A stretch of DNA of 25,535 nucleotides from Phytophthora quininea (lineage: Eukaryota; Oomycota; Peronosporomycetes; Peronosporales; Peronosporaceae): contig JAAVTG010000932.1 of NCBI GenBank assembly GCA_011947345.1, forward strand, positions 1-25,535. The letters run 5' to 3'. The position numbers were made by a program, and so were the translations under genes. Below, piece by piece: positions 10,001-19,600 of the stretch; positions within the stretch are counted from its first letter, which is position 1; the number at the start of each line of letters is the position of its first letter. The notes below the pieces were generated by a model. That model saw nothing but the letters and a program-made list of their open reading frames with translations. It was not told the DNA's origin and ran no database searches.

Positions 10001-12290
10001 TTAAGCCTTCGCGAGTGCGTTTGCCGCAATGGAGGTGGCTACCTTCCCTTCCAGAAGCGATAGGTCGTCTGGCTGAGGCATTGCAATCTACACAACAAAA
10101 CAATGTCAGAAAAACAACAACAAAATTTGAAACCCATACAGAGCAATACAGGACTTACGTCGGAGGGAACCTCGAAGATGTGCGACTTACCGTCGGCGTC
10201 GCCGGTAATGACACTTTTCCCATCCGCACTCCATCGAACCTTGTTCAGAGCCTTCGCGCCAACCTTCTCCGTTACTGCGGGCACCTCGGCGTCCTTCAGG
10301 ATGTTCCAAATACTGACTGTGCCGCTGCCGTCAGCAACCGCGAAGAGCGCGGGGTGAACAGATGACCATCTCACATCGCAAATGTACTCGCTTGAAGGCT
10401 CGAACGACAGGACTGGGGATTCTGGGTGCTCGGTACTCCACAGCTTAACTGTCGAGTCCAACGAGCACGTTAGCAGCAGACCGTCGCGGTGCACAGGCAG
10501 CAGCGGGTTGAAGTGCATAGCGGTGACTGGGCCAAAATGAGAGCCATCTTTCGAGACTGGGTCGACGACAACCTCGCGCACAAGGTCCGCTGTTGTACTC
10601 CCAAGGATGCCGCTTTTGCTCTTTTCTCAGCATCCATGTTGTTTGCATCATCGGAGGCACCGACCTTGCTCTTCTGCTGGTCAAGCTTTGTGAAGTACAC
10701 CTTACCAGCCTCCGTACCGATATACAGTTCCTTATTTTCCTTGCGGAAGACTGCAAACGACGTCACTGATGCTTCCATCTTCTTGTCCGAAGTATTGACC
10801 GACGTGTAGTTGGAGACAATCGAAAGAGCGATGCGTAGATCCAACATGTCCACGGGTTGTTGCAGTTGGTCAGTGTCCCATACGCACACTCGGCCATCAG
10901 TACTCGCGGAGATCAAGCTGGCACACACAACCATGACGCATGGTTAGTATAAAAATTCCTGCAGGCAACAAAACAATATCGACGCCTTACTTGTATGACG
11001 TCTTTGTGCCGACGACAGCCATGGTGTAGATCGGGTGCGTGTGGCTAAAAGCCGACAGCGCAGTTTTCTGAACGGGAGCGCTCTTCGCACGAGTGTCCCA
11101 GATCACAATTTGGCCCGAGTACGTACCACCAATGATAATATGACGGTCAAACGGGTTGAAGCATGCACTGGTCACTTGAGAGTGACAAGTAAATCGATAC
11201 TCTGGTCGTCCAGGGAGCGCAGTAGACCACAAAAGAACCACGCCCTCCGTGATTGCCGCCACGTCTGTCAGAGCAGTGGTCGCAGAATTCCCCATCGTAT
11301 CCCACTGCTGGTCCGACATGCCCATGTCCTTGTCTTCCTCCTCCAAAAGTTCCGCGCTGTGTACGACACGAGCATTAACTCCGGGTAGAACGGCGACACA
11401 TCCACGTCTGTCACTGCGCGGTGCTTGGACCACTTGTCGTCCGCAAATACGAACTGCTGCTTCAGCGACTCTGTGGTCTCTTCCACCGCACTCTCCTGCT
11501 CGATATCGGCGCCGTAATCAATCATGATGTCGTACTTGCTGGATGTGTTCAGTGCTCGTTCGATCACCTTGGAGGCCTTGTTCAAGAACGCCTCCATGGC
11601 TTCCGACTGCATGATCGAGTCCTTCTCCTCCCCCGTCAAGGTAGCAGCGTTCTCCTTGGTCGGCATCTCTGTGTCTACCGTCAACGTTCTGCGAGGCGAT
11701 CCTGGCCCCGTAGATCCGTCCACACTGCCCTGCTTATGCGGAGACTGAGCTCCGTCGTCCACCTCCATGTCTGTCGCCCCATCCTCCTTCAGCACGATCT
11801 CATCCTCGAGCGTAATGTCCGTCTGCGTGTGCTTCGTGTAGGTCTCCACCAGAGTGGGCTGGATGTGCATCTCGGCCACGCTGGAGACGGTGGATAGCGC
11901 CGCTAGCTTCTCAGCCAGCGACAGACTGTTGGTCTTGGGCTCCTCCGGCTTGGGCTCTGGCTCCTGCTGCTCCGCGTCGGCGTTGCTCTTGAGAATGTTC
12001 TGGATAAAGTCGTCGAACTTGCTCTCCTGCTGGCCGATGGCCTGGTTCACGCTGTCGGGGGCGGCGCTCTCCTCCGCAGCTCTACAAAGCGCATAGTCAA
12101 AGTAAGATTAGGGAGGTTTGATAGAGATTGAGATCCCGACGGCTCTAGAACGAGTTGGGAGGCAGGAGAGGCAGGTACAGATGCAGCAGACAAATACACA
12201 CCTGATCGCCGCCTTGCGCTTGCGGATCTCCTCCAGCTTCTTGCGCTTGGCCTCCAGCTCGGCCGCATGCTTGGCACGTACCGAATCCAT
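10001..12290 (-). CDS. Cytoplasmic dynein intermediate chain (DYNC1I family)
   Basis: Non-catalytic subunit that links dynein heavy chain, light chains and dynactin. The first exon encodes a charged single helix (residues 1 to about 35, rich in Lys/Glu), the usual p150-binding segment. Near residue 110 YTKHTQTD corresponds to the conserved LC8-binding TQT site. WD40 repeats fill the C-terminal half; [29 protein letters not shown] and LNKVRWS match the animal family closely. Exons: 12290-12202, 12081-10991, 10917-10159, 10087-10001, with matching splice phases; the last adds about 28 residues ending LAKA. Predicted length is about 675 aa (human about 645). Two frame breaks, each one base missing: A4 at 11345-11348 and C3 at 10600-10602. 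ATG 12290 opens the helix directly. Confidence 0.92.
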
Positions 12291-12405
12291 CTTGGAGCTT
12301 CGGAAAATGAAATCGTCCCCCTACAAAACGGTATATAAATTAATTTAAAATTATTATACTTTGCATGATTTGCGATCCATTTCCGCTTCAAGATCGGCAG
12401 CATCA
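12291..12405. promoter_or_regulatory. 115-bp AT-rich divergent promoter region
   Basis: The region separates the dynein intermediate chain gene (minus) from the hexapeptide-repeat gene (plus). It holds a strongly AT-rich core (about 12330-12360) containing TATATAAATT, contrasting with GC-rich flanks. On the minus strand TTTCATTTTCC lies just upstream of the dynein ATG and resembles the oomycete initiator. On the plus strand TCCATTTCCGCTTC (12375-12388) is a weaker candidate. Shared bidirectional control is inferred from spacing only. Confidence 0.45.
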
Positions 12406-13756
12406 ATGGCGTCGGGCTCGCTTCCTCCGTCGCTGACAGCGGCTTTGCTGCTCTGCTGCGCCACCACGTCGGCGCTAACGACGCTCCTGGTCCATCTCTA
12501 CTTGAGACCCGCTCCGTCCTACCTCAAGCGCTCTCCTTCCCCACAGAAAAGCACTGTACAATCTTCCCAGAATTCTTCGCCCACCAAAGTCTCCACCAAG
12601 GCCAAAACAGACGTTCAAAAGCTCAAGACACTGGCGGACAATCTAGTCCCCCAGTCCCTTCAATTGCAATCGTATTTCAGTCCCGGTCGTCTCCAAGACT
12701 TTGACCACGCACGGCTCTTCGACAACTGCAGCAGCGTTCTGGCGGTGCTGGACAGGATCCGCCCGTACCTGACCCAGTTCTTCCAGGACAATCTGCCAAG
12801 CGACCAAGCGCAGATCACGACGCTGCAGAGCTCCACGAGGTCGGACAGTGACGGTCGCGGTGTGGACGAAGAGTCCGACTCGAGCGACGAAGACTTGAGT
12901 CCGAGACGCCGCAGGTCACTGCAGCTCAGGTCTCGCTGGCACCTGCCAGAGTGGATCGACCCCAGCGAGACGGCAGAGATCGTCATCTACCCAGGAGTCA
13001 GAGCTGAGACTTTTGCGCCGCAGAAAGTGGTGAATCTGGAGGAGGGAGGGAAGCCAATTACGGGTAGACGACCGTCGACAGAGAGCAACGGAACGAGGAA
13101 ACCCAGCTACGGGTGGTCTAGATCGTCAGTAGAAGAAGAGGACGAAGAGCCTGTGCTGAAGAAGAGGCTAATTGTGCTTCCGGAGGCAGTTGTGATGGGA
13201 GGAACGTTTGACTTGACGGGAGGATCGATCTACATTGGCAAACAAGCTCGCATTGAGCCAGACGTGGTAATCAAAGGACCGGCGATTATTGGAGCCAGGA
13301 CTACGCTGCGGAGTGGAGCGTACATCCGCGGAGACGTGATCGTAGGGAGAAATGTAGTGCTGCGTGGTGAGGTGAAGAACTCAGTGATTATGGACGACGC
13401 CGAGCTGTGCCACCCCGGGTACTGCGGAGACAGCATCTGTGGGTTCAAGAGCCACTTTGGCAACCAAGTGACGACTGCAAATCTGAGCTTGATGGGAAAT
13501 GGAAACTTGACTCTTGATCTGGATGGCGTCACGTACGACACTGGTAGGAAGAAGGCAGGCATTATACTTGGAGATGGAAGCCAATTAGGTTGCTCATCCG
13601 TGACAGATCCGTGCACGCTAATTCAACAGAATACTGTCGTGTACCCGCTCACGCGTCTTCCCAAGGGGTTTACGGGTCGTCTCTGCTCATCAAGAACAAG
13701 CCGTTGGAGAAGGGGTGCTGGAGATAGTTCCGTTGCAACCGTCGGAGCAGAAATGA
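12406..13756 (+). CDS. Membrane-anchored hexapeptide-repeat (left-handed beta-helix) protein
   Basis: Residues about 9-30 form one hydrophobic segment, a likely signal anchor, so the rest probably faces one side of an endomembrane. A helical region and an acidic/Ser-rich linker with a poly-Arg patch (EESDSSDED then RRRR) follow. From about residue 260 the repeats VVMGGTFD, IYIGKQARIEPDVVI, IIGARTTLRSGAYI, VIVGRNVVL and YCGDSICGFKSHFGN show the isoleucine-rich hexads of GlmU/LpxA-type left-handed beta helices, ending with GIILGDGSQLG. The closest fold is the C-terminal domain of sugar-phosphate nucleotidyltransferases; no nucleotidyltransferase domain is visible, so substrate is unknown. Two missing-base breaks at 13674-13676 and 13712-13715 displace the natural end; correcting the frame gives a TGA at 13754 and about 450 aa. 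Uncorrected, the frame runs to 13821. ATG 12406 is preferred over 12364 because it places the anchor at the N-terminus. Confidence 0.72.
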
Positions 13757-14085
13757 ATGTGGTCCTTCTTTCTTTTGGAGACCACCGTGGCTTCGACCGA
13801 TATTGCACAAATAACATATAACGATTTTCCCAAGATCAACATGGTGTGTGTTTGGTGCTCCCTGCTACAATAACTCCAACAACGAATTGCTCCAGGTCCA
13901 CGTTTGGTGTTCCTCTTCGAAGCGATTCACGACAATGACGATGCCTCGACAGAAGCAGAACCTTGATCACCTTCTTGGCAGTCATCGAACTGTGTGGCGC
14001 CCTAACGTGGATAGCCTCCAACTCCCTCTCCAGGGGAGCAGCTAGTGAGTAATGATGTGCCCTAAAGCTGAGTAGCGCCGTTCGC
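13757..14085. other. Unassigned region at the conserved/rearranged boundary
   Basis: About 330 bp downstream of the beta-helix gene. Short frames are open on both strands (plus 13848-14045; minus 14021-13836) but neither is recognisable and each lacks family features. A plus frame near 13907 resembles coding sequence for some 20 residues, then meets several stops. It may be decayed sequence joined to the ClpB fragment that follows. Confidence 0.4.
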
Positions 14086-14320
14086 GCAGCGCGAGATGGT
14101 CTTGCAGCAGCTGCGCCCGGAGCTGCTCAACCGTTTGGACGACATCGTGATGTTCGAGCCGCTCGGCCGCGCCAACCTGCGCCAGATCGTGCTGCTGCAG
14201 TTCGACTCGGTCATCAGTCGTCTCAAGGAGTCGCAGATCTCGGTGAACGTGACAACCGGCGCGCTGGACGTGATTCTGGATGAAGCCTACAAGCCGCAGG
14301 ACGGTGCGCGTCCGATGCTT
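14086..14320 (+). pseudogene. ClpB/Hsp100 C-terminal ATPase fragment (sense piece)
   Basis: The frame beginning near 14096 reads REMVLQQLRPELLNRLDDIV, then a helical small-domain region and GARPM. This is the part of AAA+ domain 2 of ClpB/Hsp104 disaggregases after the sensor-1 segment: RPELLNR with the arginine, then the GARP sensor-2 motif. Homology stops at about 14318, where the sequence turns into the antisense of another part of the same domain. The gene lacks its N-terminal domain, domain 1 and the Walker motifs of domain 2, so it cannot encode a disaggregase. Confidence 0.8.
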
Positions 14321-14480
14321 GGCGAACTCGCGCTGGGTCTTGTTGTCTTTGTGCACATTGTCGTTTTCGGTCTTGATCTTCTTGCTCGCACGCGGCGACA
14401 ACTCATTCTCGAATAGCAAATGCTCAGCGCCAATGTTGGACGTCATGATGACTACCGTGTTGGGAAAGTCACTTTGTCAT
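14320..14480 (-). pseudogene. ClpB/Hsp100 fragment, inverted relative to its neighbour
   Basis: Read on the minus strand from about 14480, the peptide is FPNTVVIMTSNIGAEHLL followed by a charged linker with ASKKIKTE and TQREFAK. FxNTVVIMTSNIG is the sensor-1 strand of ClpB domain 2, which in an intact gene comes just before REMVLQQLRPELLNR. Here the two pieces lie head to head on opposite strands, meeting near 14320. The most economical explanation is a local inversion within a duplicated ClpB gene. Confidence 0.78.
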
Positions 14481-14997
14481 TCTTACATTCTCCGAGATGG
14501 TGCCAAGCCTACTTCAACGCACGTCTGCGGTGATTGCTGCAGTCTTCTTGGGCACGACGTCGTTTGCTTTCGAGCTCGACAGCGAGAGTGATAATTCTCA
14601 AACTGCGGGAACGGTAGCTCCACACAACTTAAACGCCGGACCCAACGGTTTGGTACACAAGACACAACAACGCAGTGGACCGCGATGGACTCTACGTCGA
14701 GTAATGCGCCAGCTATGGCATCCAGTGCAGCTCCAAGCGGTTACCGAGACCAATTAACCCCGGTGAGCAGCGAGTCCGGAGGACTAGTGTCTTTTCAGAT
14801 GAGCATGGCGTCGTCGTCGGCATGGACACCATCAAATAGTTGGTCTACAAATTCAGGAGTCAAGAGGGTCTACCACAATGGGACGTCCTAATGCAGACTT
14901 GCCGGATACTGACAACTGGAACGTGATGGCCTACATGGACTGGGTCATGGATCACATCGTGTCCAACAAGGGCACGCTCAATTACTGCGTTCGCTGG

Positions 14998-15002
14998 GAT
15001 AG
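14998..15002. repeat. Left copy of 5-bp target-site duplication (GATAG)
   Basis: GATAG here and again at 15462-15466 immediately brackets the LTR-like insertion. In the host gene it encodes the Asp and most of the next Ser codon of the CVRWDS segment. Confidence 0.6.
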
Positions 15003-15461
15003 TGTTGCAATATGGTAGCACCTACTCCAGAGAAGGCTTTATCCGTGAGTGGTGTCCGTATTCACGGTCACTTGGGGAGGAAGCGTAGTGTCGGAAGGCA
15101 GTAACTCTTGCCCGACGACGAGAAGCGATTAGTGAAGCCTTGTGACGCTTGGAGGAAAAATACGAAGTGATTATTTTTGGTCTTTTCTGTGACAGTACGT
15201 CATGGAGTCCACTACTTATTTTGGCTGCTGTCTGATTCATCTTCGAGACACACTCGATGTTCTCATGCCGCTATCACCCACAAACCGCCACTCCACAGGG
15301 CTACGTGGGCTGTAGGTAGCTTCCATTAACGTTTGCACGCTCAATTCATTCTTAAACTTGCCAATTAAGGATCACCCGAGCTCGAGTTCGTGGCATTTTC
15401 GCGAAGTTAGCTATCTATGCAACGGACAATTTTCCGTTGCCATCTAGTTATAACTATGACA
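15003..15461. mobile_element. Putative solo LTR (459 bp) inside the metallopeptidase gene
   Basis: The insert starts TGTTGCAATA and ends CTATGACA, giving the TG...CA termini of retroelement LTRs. It is flanked by the 5-bp direct repeat GATAG at 14998-15002 and 15462-15466, as expected for integrase-made target duplications. Removing the insert and one repeat joins CVRWDS to the next part of the peptidase, which independently supports the boundaries. It contains no coding sequence, no primer-binding site and no polypurine tract, so a solo LTR left by recombination fits best. Near its 3' end lie a hairpin (15419-15426 with 15433-15440) and the palindrome TAGTTATAACTA (15445-15456). A short non-autonomous element is the main alternative. 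Confidence 0.65.
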
Positions 15462-15466
15462 GATAG
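15462..15466. repeat. Right copy of 5-bp target-site duplication (GATAG)
   Basis: Second copy of the 5-bp repeat. Host coding resumes immediately after it, in a different frame from the left side. Confidence 0.6.
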
Positions 15467-16050
15467 CACGGAGATGCTTTCAAAAGCGTGGCAGCCACAT
15501 TCGAGAGCATGTTGGCTCATCAGTTCAAGGCCTGGAAGCACTAGCTCGTCGGCTAGGACTGCTAGTCGTACGACGAGATCACGATCAACGTTGTGGGCTT
15601 CGCTGTCAAAGACGCCTCTCTGTTGGAGTGGGCGGATAACTCTCTTGGAACAATCTACATCAGTGATCTCGACTCGGACGGCGTCGCCCAGTGCCCTCAA
15701 AGTTGCTGCCGCTCCTACAGCACTGGGGTCAGCACGGACACGAGCGCCCGAACGAGCGAACCGTTTGACCTCTCGTTGTGGCCTAAGCAGGGCCTTGGAG
15801 GCGGGTGGGGAAGCGATTGGGGACAGCAAGTCAACCTCGAAAACATGATCCAGGCCATCGACGACGACCAACTCACGATCGTCGCCCACGAAATCGGTCA
15901 CGGCTTTGGTCTGATGGACTTCTATAAGAGCAAGGATAAACCTGCCAAGGACTTTCCGAACCGCCTCATGATGGCCGGACGCTCACTCCCAGAGACGGCT
16001 GGATACTGGGCCTTGTCCTCGAGCATGTCAAGTTTCGCTGTGACTTTTAG

Positions 16051-16336
16051 GAGCCTTGTACTAGTGTTGTTCTGTCCCAGTGTCCACGTAAAGCCATGCC
16101 GTTTGGCTGAAGGCCCACAACATAGGTATATTCGTGCAGAATGCTTTCCCCTAGTTTGAATACCGTGGATGGCGTCCTCGTAGCCATTCCTGCACTTCCC
16201 AGTCGCCCCTTAATATTGACACCTTAACACCTTGAGACGAAGCCAAACTCGACGAGTAGTGCGCATGCAGAAAAAGCATGGCGTCGAATTCACGCTCCCG
16301 CAAGTAGATGCATTCGGGTTCAGCCGTAGGAAATCG
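16051..16336. other. Spacer between metallopeptidase pseudogene and ankyrin-type gene
   Basis: This spacer is nearly 290 bp. On the minus strand, the frame of the ankyrin-type gene stays open for about 60 codons past its TAG at 16337 (to about 16157), reading a plausible FDAMLFLHAHY segment. The stop may therefore be premature and the gene may once have been longer. Nothing else is recognisable. Confidence 0.35.
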
Positions 16337-18005
16337 CTACTTCAGCCACGAGACTGCTCTTATCTGTCCTGCACTCAAAGCCCCTTCAATCGCCTTAGAC
16401 GGATTGAGATCCGATGCGACGTCGACTGCCCATTTCAGAAGACTCAAGTCCCCCAGGCCAGCGATCGATGCAACCATATTGGACGTGCACCTCGCCCTCA
16501 TGTTTTCAAGAAGCCATTCCACCATATCGACGTGACCATTCTCAGCTGCTGCCACAATAGCACCCTCCAGACGTTCTTCGGACAAGTGGCTTTGAGTAGC
16601 CACTAGCCATTGCGCCATGGCGAAGTCACCGCGTTTCGCCGCGTCTGCGATGGCATAGTCTGCTACGCAGCACTCTGCGATGCGAGGCTCAGTTTTTCTC
16701 CGCTTTGCGGCAGATTGGGATGTCGTTGACGCAGTTGTGAGGGAGTGGAAGAACTGCATTACCTCCAAGGAACCACACTCTGCGGCTTCGTCCATTAATG
16801 ACACGTCTTGTTCAAGTATTTCAGCGTACGAAAAGCGCTGGAGAAGCCACTTCACAGACGCCACATTTCCTCTGTCAATGGCCGCAAAGAGACCAGACCC
16901 ATAGGCGTTTTCAACCAAGCCGCGTCCGACCACATACTCCAGCACCTCCACGTGACCAACTGCAGCTTTAAAGAGATAGCCAACACTGGTGTGTCCTGGA
17001 CTCAGTTGCTTGCACACAACTCCCCACATCGGGTGTTCCATCAGCCACCGAACCATGCACAAGTCTCCTCGTGTACGCTGTTGTCGTGGCGCTCACCCAA
17101 CGCTCGGAACACTCCCAGGACGACTTGGACGACGGAGAATAGTGTTCTGCAATCTGCTGCATCAACTCCAAGTTGGGGCCATTAGCGAGGTGGAAAATCG
17201 CCTTAGCCACCAACAAATCGTCCCGCCGTAGATATCCGCAGTCCTTCATCCACTCGATCACCTTCCGACATCTATAATCTGCCCTGTAGTCCAAAAGGCA
17301 CTTTAACGCGTAGTCCAGAACGCACTTTCCCTAGGTAGCAGTTTCTTGGCCAGCCCTACTTCGCCCTTGTACACAAGGGAGTCGATGGCTTGCTCGATCG
17401 CTGCTTCGTCCTTAGGGTGTCGCTTGTGAGTGTAGAGCCATCGAACGACCGCAAAGCGTTCGTGATGTGCAGCAGTGACAATGTCGTTCCCAGTGAACTC
17501 TGGCGCCTTGCGGGTGTTGACGTCGTCTGCGTCTGGGTGTTCTAGAAGCAGCCAATGACTCCCTCTCGTGCTGATCCGCACAACGTTTCTCTTCCTGATC
17601 GAGAGTAAGGAAGTCCTTTAAGAGATGGACGTGGGCCTGCTCAGTTGCAGTCCGAAGGATCTGCTCGTCCACCTCGCAGTCCCAAAAGTGGACGCAGAGC
17701 CACTGGACCATCTCCAGATCTCCACGTTTGATGGTAACCTTCATGCTCTTAGTAAACTGGCAGTGATAGTAGTCTGGGTCGGACCGAGGGAAGTTGCAGA
17801 GAGACCACCCAGGTCGGCGGAGCTCGGCACAAGAACAGCTCGACACCCAGATCCAGTCCAAGAGTTTGGTCGACCCCAGTGCGCTCGTCTCACTCAGCGA
17901 CAGGCTCGGAGGTGGACCGAGGAAGCCGGAGATAAGGCCTCTATGGCAGTCAAGCTCCTTGATAGCGGCGTGGGGTCCAACGGCACAGCCAACAAGCGAG
18001 AGCAT
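16337..18005 (-). CDS. Ankyrin-type repeat protein, frame-broken
   Basis: The product consists of about 30-residue helical repeats of the degenerate ankyrin type expanded in oomycetes: units such as GDLEMVQWL, ERFAVVRWLYTH, GDLCMVRWLMEHP, GNVASVKWLLQRF, GDFAMAQWL and GHVDMVEWLLENM recur. Probably a protein-protein interaction scaffold; partners are unknown. It opens at ATG 18005 with a hydrophobic N-terminus (MLSLVGCAVG). Three frame changes are needed: an extra base near 17570, a missing base at 17329-17333 and a shift near 17080. The natural end may lie past the TAG at 16337. An internal insert with AAKRRKTE (about 16700) resembles a nuclear signal. It may be a functional gene with sequencing errors or a young pseudogene. 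Confidence 0.6.
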
Positions 18006-18134
18006 GGCGACAAGATTTGGCAACAGTTGTGAATTGACCTCTCTCCAAAATTGACAGAACCCGTGTAGTTCGAAAGAAAGTGATTTGCCGCACTTGGTGT
18101 TTCTAAGCCAATCTGGTTTTTAGCCGAGAGTAGA

Positions 18135-18654
18135 ATGCTGTACGTGCTGCTACTGCTGCTGTGGACGCTGTGCGAGGCCTCGGGCTGCGTGGGCGGACGC
18201 TCCCCGCCGCCTTCCAGTGGGTGGAGGACCCTCACGCCGCCGATCGCTGCCCGAATGGGTCTACCGGCTGCGTCAACCACGTCAAGTTCGGCTACACCGT
18301 CGTGCCCGTGACCGTCTCGGAGGACGCCTCGTTGGTGCTGCAGTCGGCCGAGCGTCCTCCGAATCTGTCCGCCGTCGTCCAGCTGGAGACCTACACGCAG
18401 CCAGGCTGCGTCGCGAGCGGCTGCCGCACCGTCCGCTGGCTGGGGTCCTCCCGGAGGAGGACTGCTTCAACCGCCAGATGCGCCGGCGGGCGGACCAGCC
18501 AGACGGCCGTAGCGTTCGCATCGACTTTGGCGGCATCTACTACGAGCACCTGCCCTCAGGCCAGCTGTTCGTCAAGTTCGAGCGGAGGAACGTCCTGACG
18601 CAGCAGGATTCGTGCTCCTTCGAGGTGCGCAGCGGCTACAAGAGGTGGTTCTAA
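18135..18654 (+). CDS. Small secreted cysteine-rich protein (unknown family)
   Basis: ATG 18135 opens a strong signal peptide (LYVLLLLLWTLCEASG), likely cleaved near residue 16-18. Two missing-base breaks, at GGG 18191-18193 and GGGG 18442-18445, must be bridged; the joined product is about 173 aa. The mature part contains paired Cys (DRCPNGSTGC, PGCVASGC, EEDCFNRQ, QDSCSF), consistent with disulfides, and ends in GYKRWF. No RxLR or LFLAK motif is visible near the N-terminus. I do not recognise the family. It is a candidate apoplastic protein by signal peptide, size and Cys content only. Confidence 0.6.
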
Positions 18655-18708
18655 CAGATGGAGGGGAGGATGTAGCTACCAAGCAGGCTAGTCCGATCGA
18701 TACACATT

Positions 18709-19271
18709 TTGATGGCTCCATCCCAGACATCAATTCCGTCGAGACCACTTGCCAATTGGCGACTTCACACTCACGCTTCATTCTACTCCATCCAACTACA
18801 CTACGACGACAGCCATGGAAACGTCTCTGGGTGTTGCAGACAAAGTGAGCAGGACGTGGTCAAGACCACCCCAACCAAGACCTCTGCACCAGACCCGACT
18901 CCCCGAGGGCTGGAATGCCGCCCACGCAAGGAGCTGACCGCTCTACGGGTACGGTTCCACGAGCCCAGACAGTCCAAGCCGAAAGCGAGAGCCACCTCGA
19001 AGGCAAAATCAAAATCGACTCGGAACCGGTACGCGGAAATCAGCGGAAGCGCCTCCTTCAGCTCGGACTACACTCCGTACGCCATATACGATAATGGTCA
19101 CCACCACCACGGCGGGGTGGTTATCACCATGCTGGGGGTCATCATGGTGGAGGTGGCCATTCCGGCTACGATGGAGGAGGCTTCGATGGAGGATGCGGTG
19201 ATGGCGGGGCGGTGGCGACTGAATCCACCGTTTCGATTGCTTTCGACTCCATAGTCGATTTCTATCACTAG
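18709..19271 (+). CDS. Basic protein with Gly/His-rich tail (unknown)
   Basis: The frame from about 18709 is Lys/Arg/Ser/Thr-rich in its middle (KARATSKAKSKSTRNRY), then reads YAEISGSASFSSDYTPYAIYD. One missing base at GGGG 19114-19117 separates this from a glycine/histidine-rich tail (GGYHHAGGHHGGGGHSGYDG) ending at TAG 19269-19271. GAATAAA follows at 19276 as a possible polyadenylation signal. The start is uncertain: an upstream exon is possible, and several ATGs exist. No function can be assigned; His/Gly repeats could bind metal. Confidence 0.45.
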
Positions 19272-19600
19272 TAGTGAATAAAAATCTACCGCATTTTCAG
19301 AATCAACCAAGTACCGACTCATGGGAACGTCTCGGCCTGTTTCAAGAAGCAGGTTATGGAAGAACCGGGTGAGGACGACCAAGCCGCACCTCGTATTCAC
19401 GAGGAAAAAGCTCCATCAGAATCGCCTTCCAAGAGCACCGCCATCGGACGACATGCTACCGACAGAACGCCCTTGTTGAGCTGTGCGACTTCGCCCAGTT
19501 CGGGAGGAAGGGAGTGGGAAGTAACAAGTCTGGGAGCAAATTGTGTACTGTGGAAGAAGGCGGAGAAAATGAGAATCAATGCTAAGATGGACAAATGAAC
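19272..19600 (+). other. Unassigned stretch with a possible zinc-finger-like remnant
   Basis: An 80-codon frame (19356-19598) is acidic then Ser-rich and unrecognised. In another plus frame (about 19430-19570) the reading LCDFAQFGRKGVGSNKSGSK then C and GG recalls the C-x(n)-C-x(n)-C-xxHGG fingers repeated in many oomycete proteins, but key Cys and His are missing. This resemblance is weak. Confidence 0.2.

Larger units (their letters stand above)
14497..16050 (+). pseudogene. Secreted zinc metallopeptidase, disrupted by an insertion
   Basis: The start at 14497 encodes a signal-peptide-like N-terminus (SAVIAAVFLGTTSFA). After frame breaks, WNVMAYMDWVMDHIV and LNYCVRWDS (to 15002) open the catalytic domain. 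Coding resumes at 15462, reading DAFKSVAATFESML and later INVVGFAVKD, YISDLDSDG, DLSLWP and GGGWGSDWGQ. The zinc site HEIGHGFGLMD lies at 15887-15919 and fits HExxHxxGxxD. The end EHVKFRCDF with TAG at 16048 needs another frame change. The order matches a fungal/oomycete secreted neutral zinc metallopeptidase family. Three in-frame TAGs (15542, 15554, 15563), an insertion of 459 bp and several indels make this a pseudogene. The zinc site itself is intact, suggesting recent loss. Confidence 0.7.

Noticed and set aside
11421..11897. 158-codon plus-strand ORF
   Set aside because: It is the antisense of the dynein intermediate chain N-terminal half; His/Leu/Arg-rich with no features.
13848..14045. 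ORF with a GAPCY segment taken as the ClpB GAPPGY loop
   Set aside because: The match covers only a few residues, following residues do not fit, and the other frames have stops.
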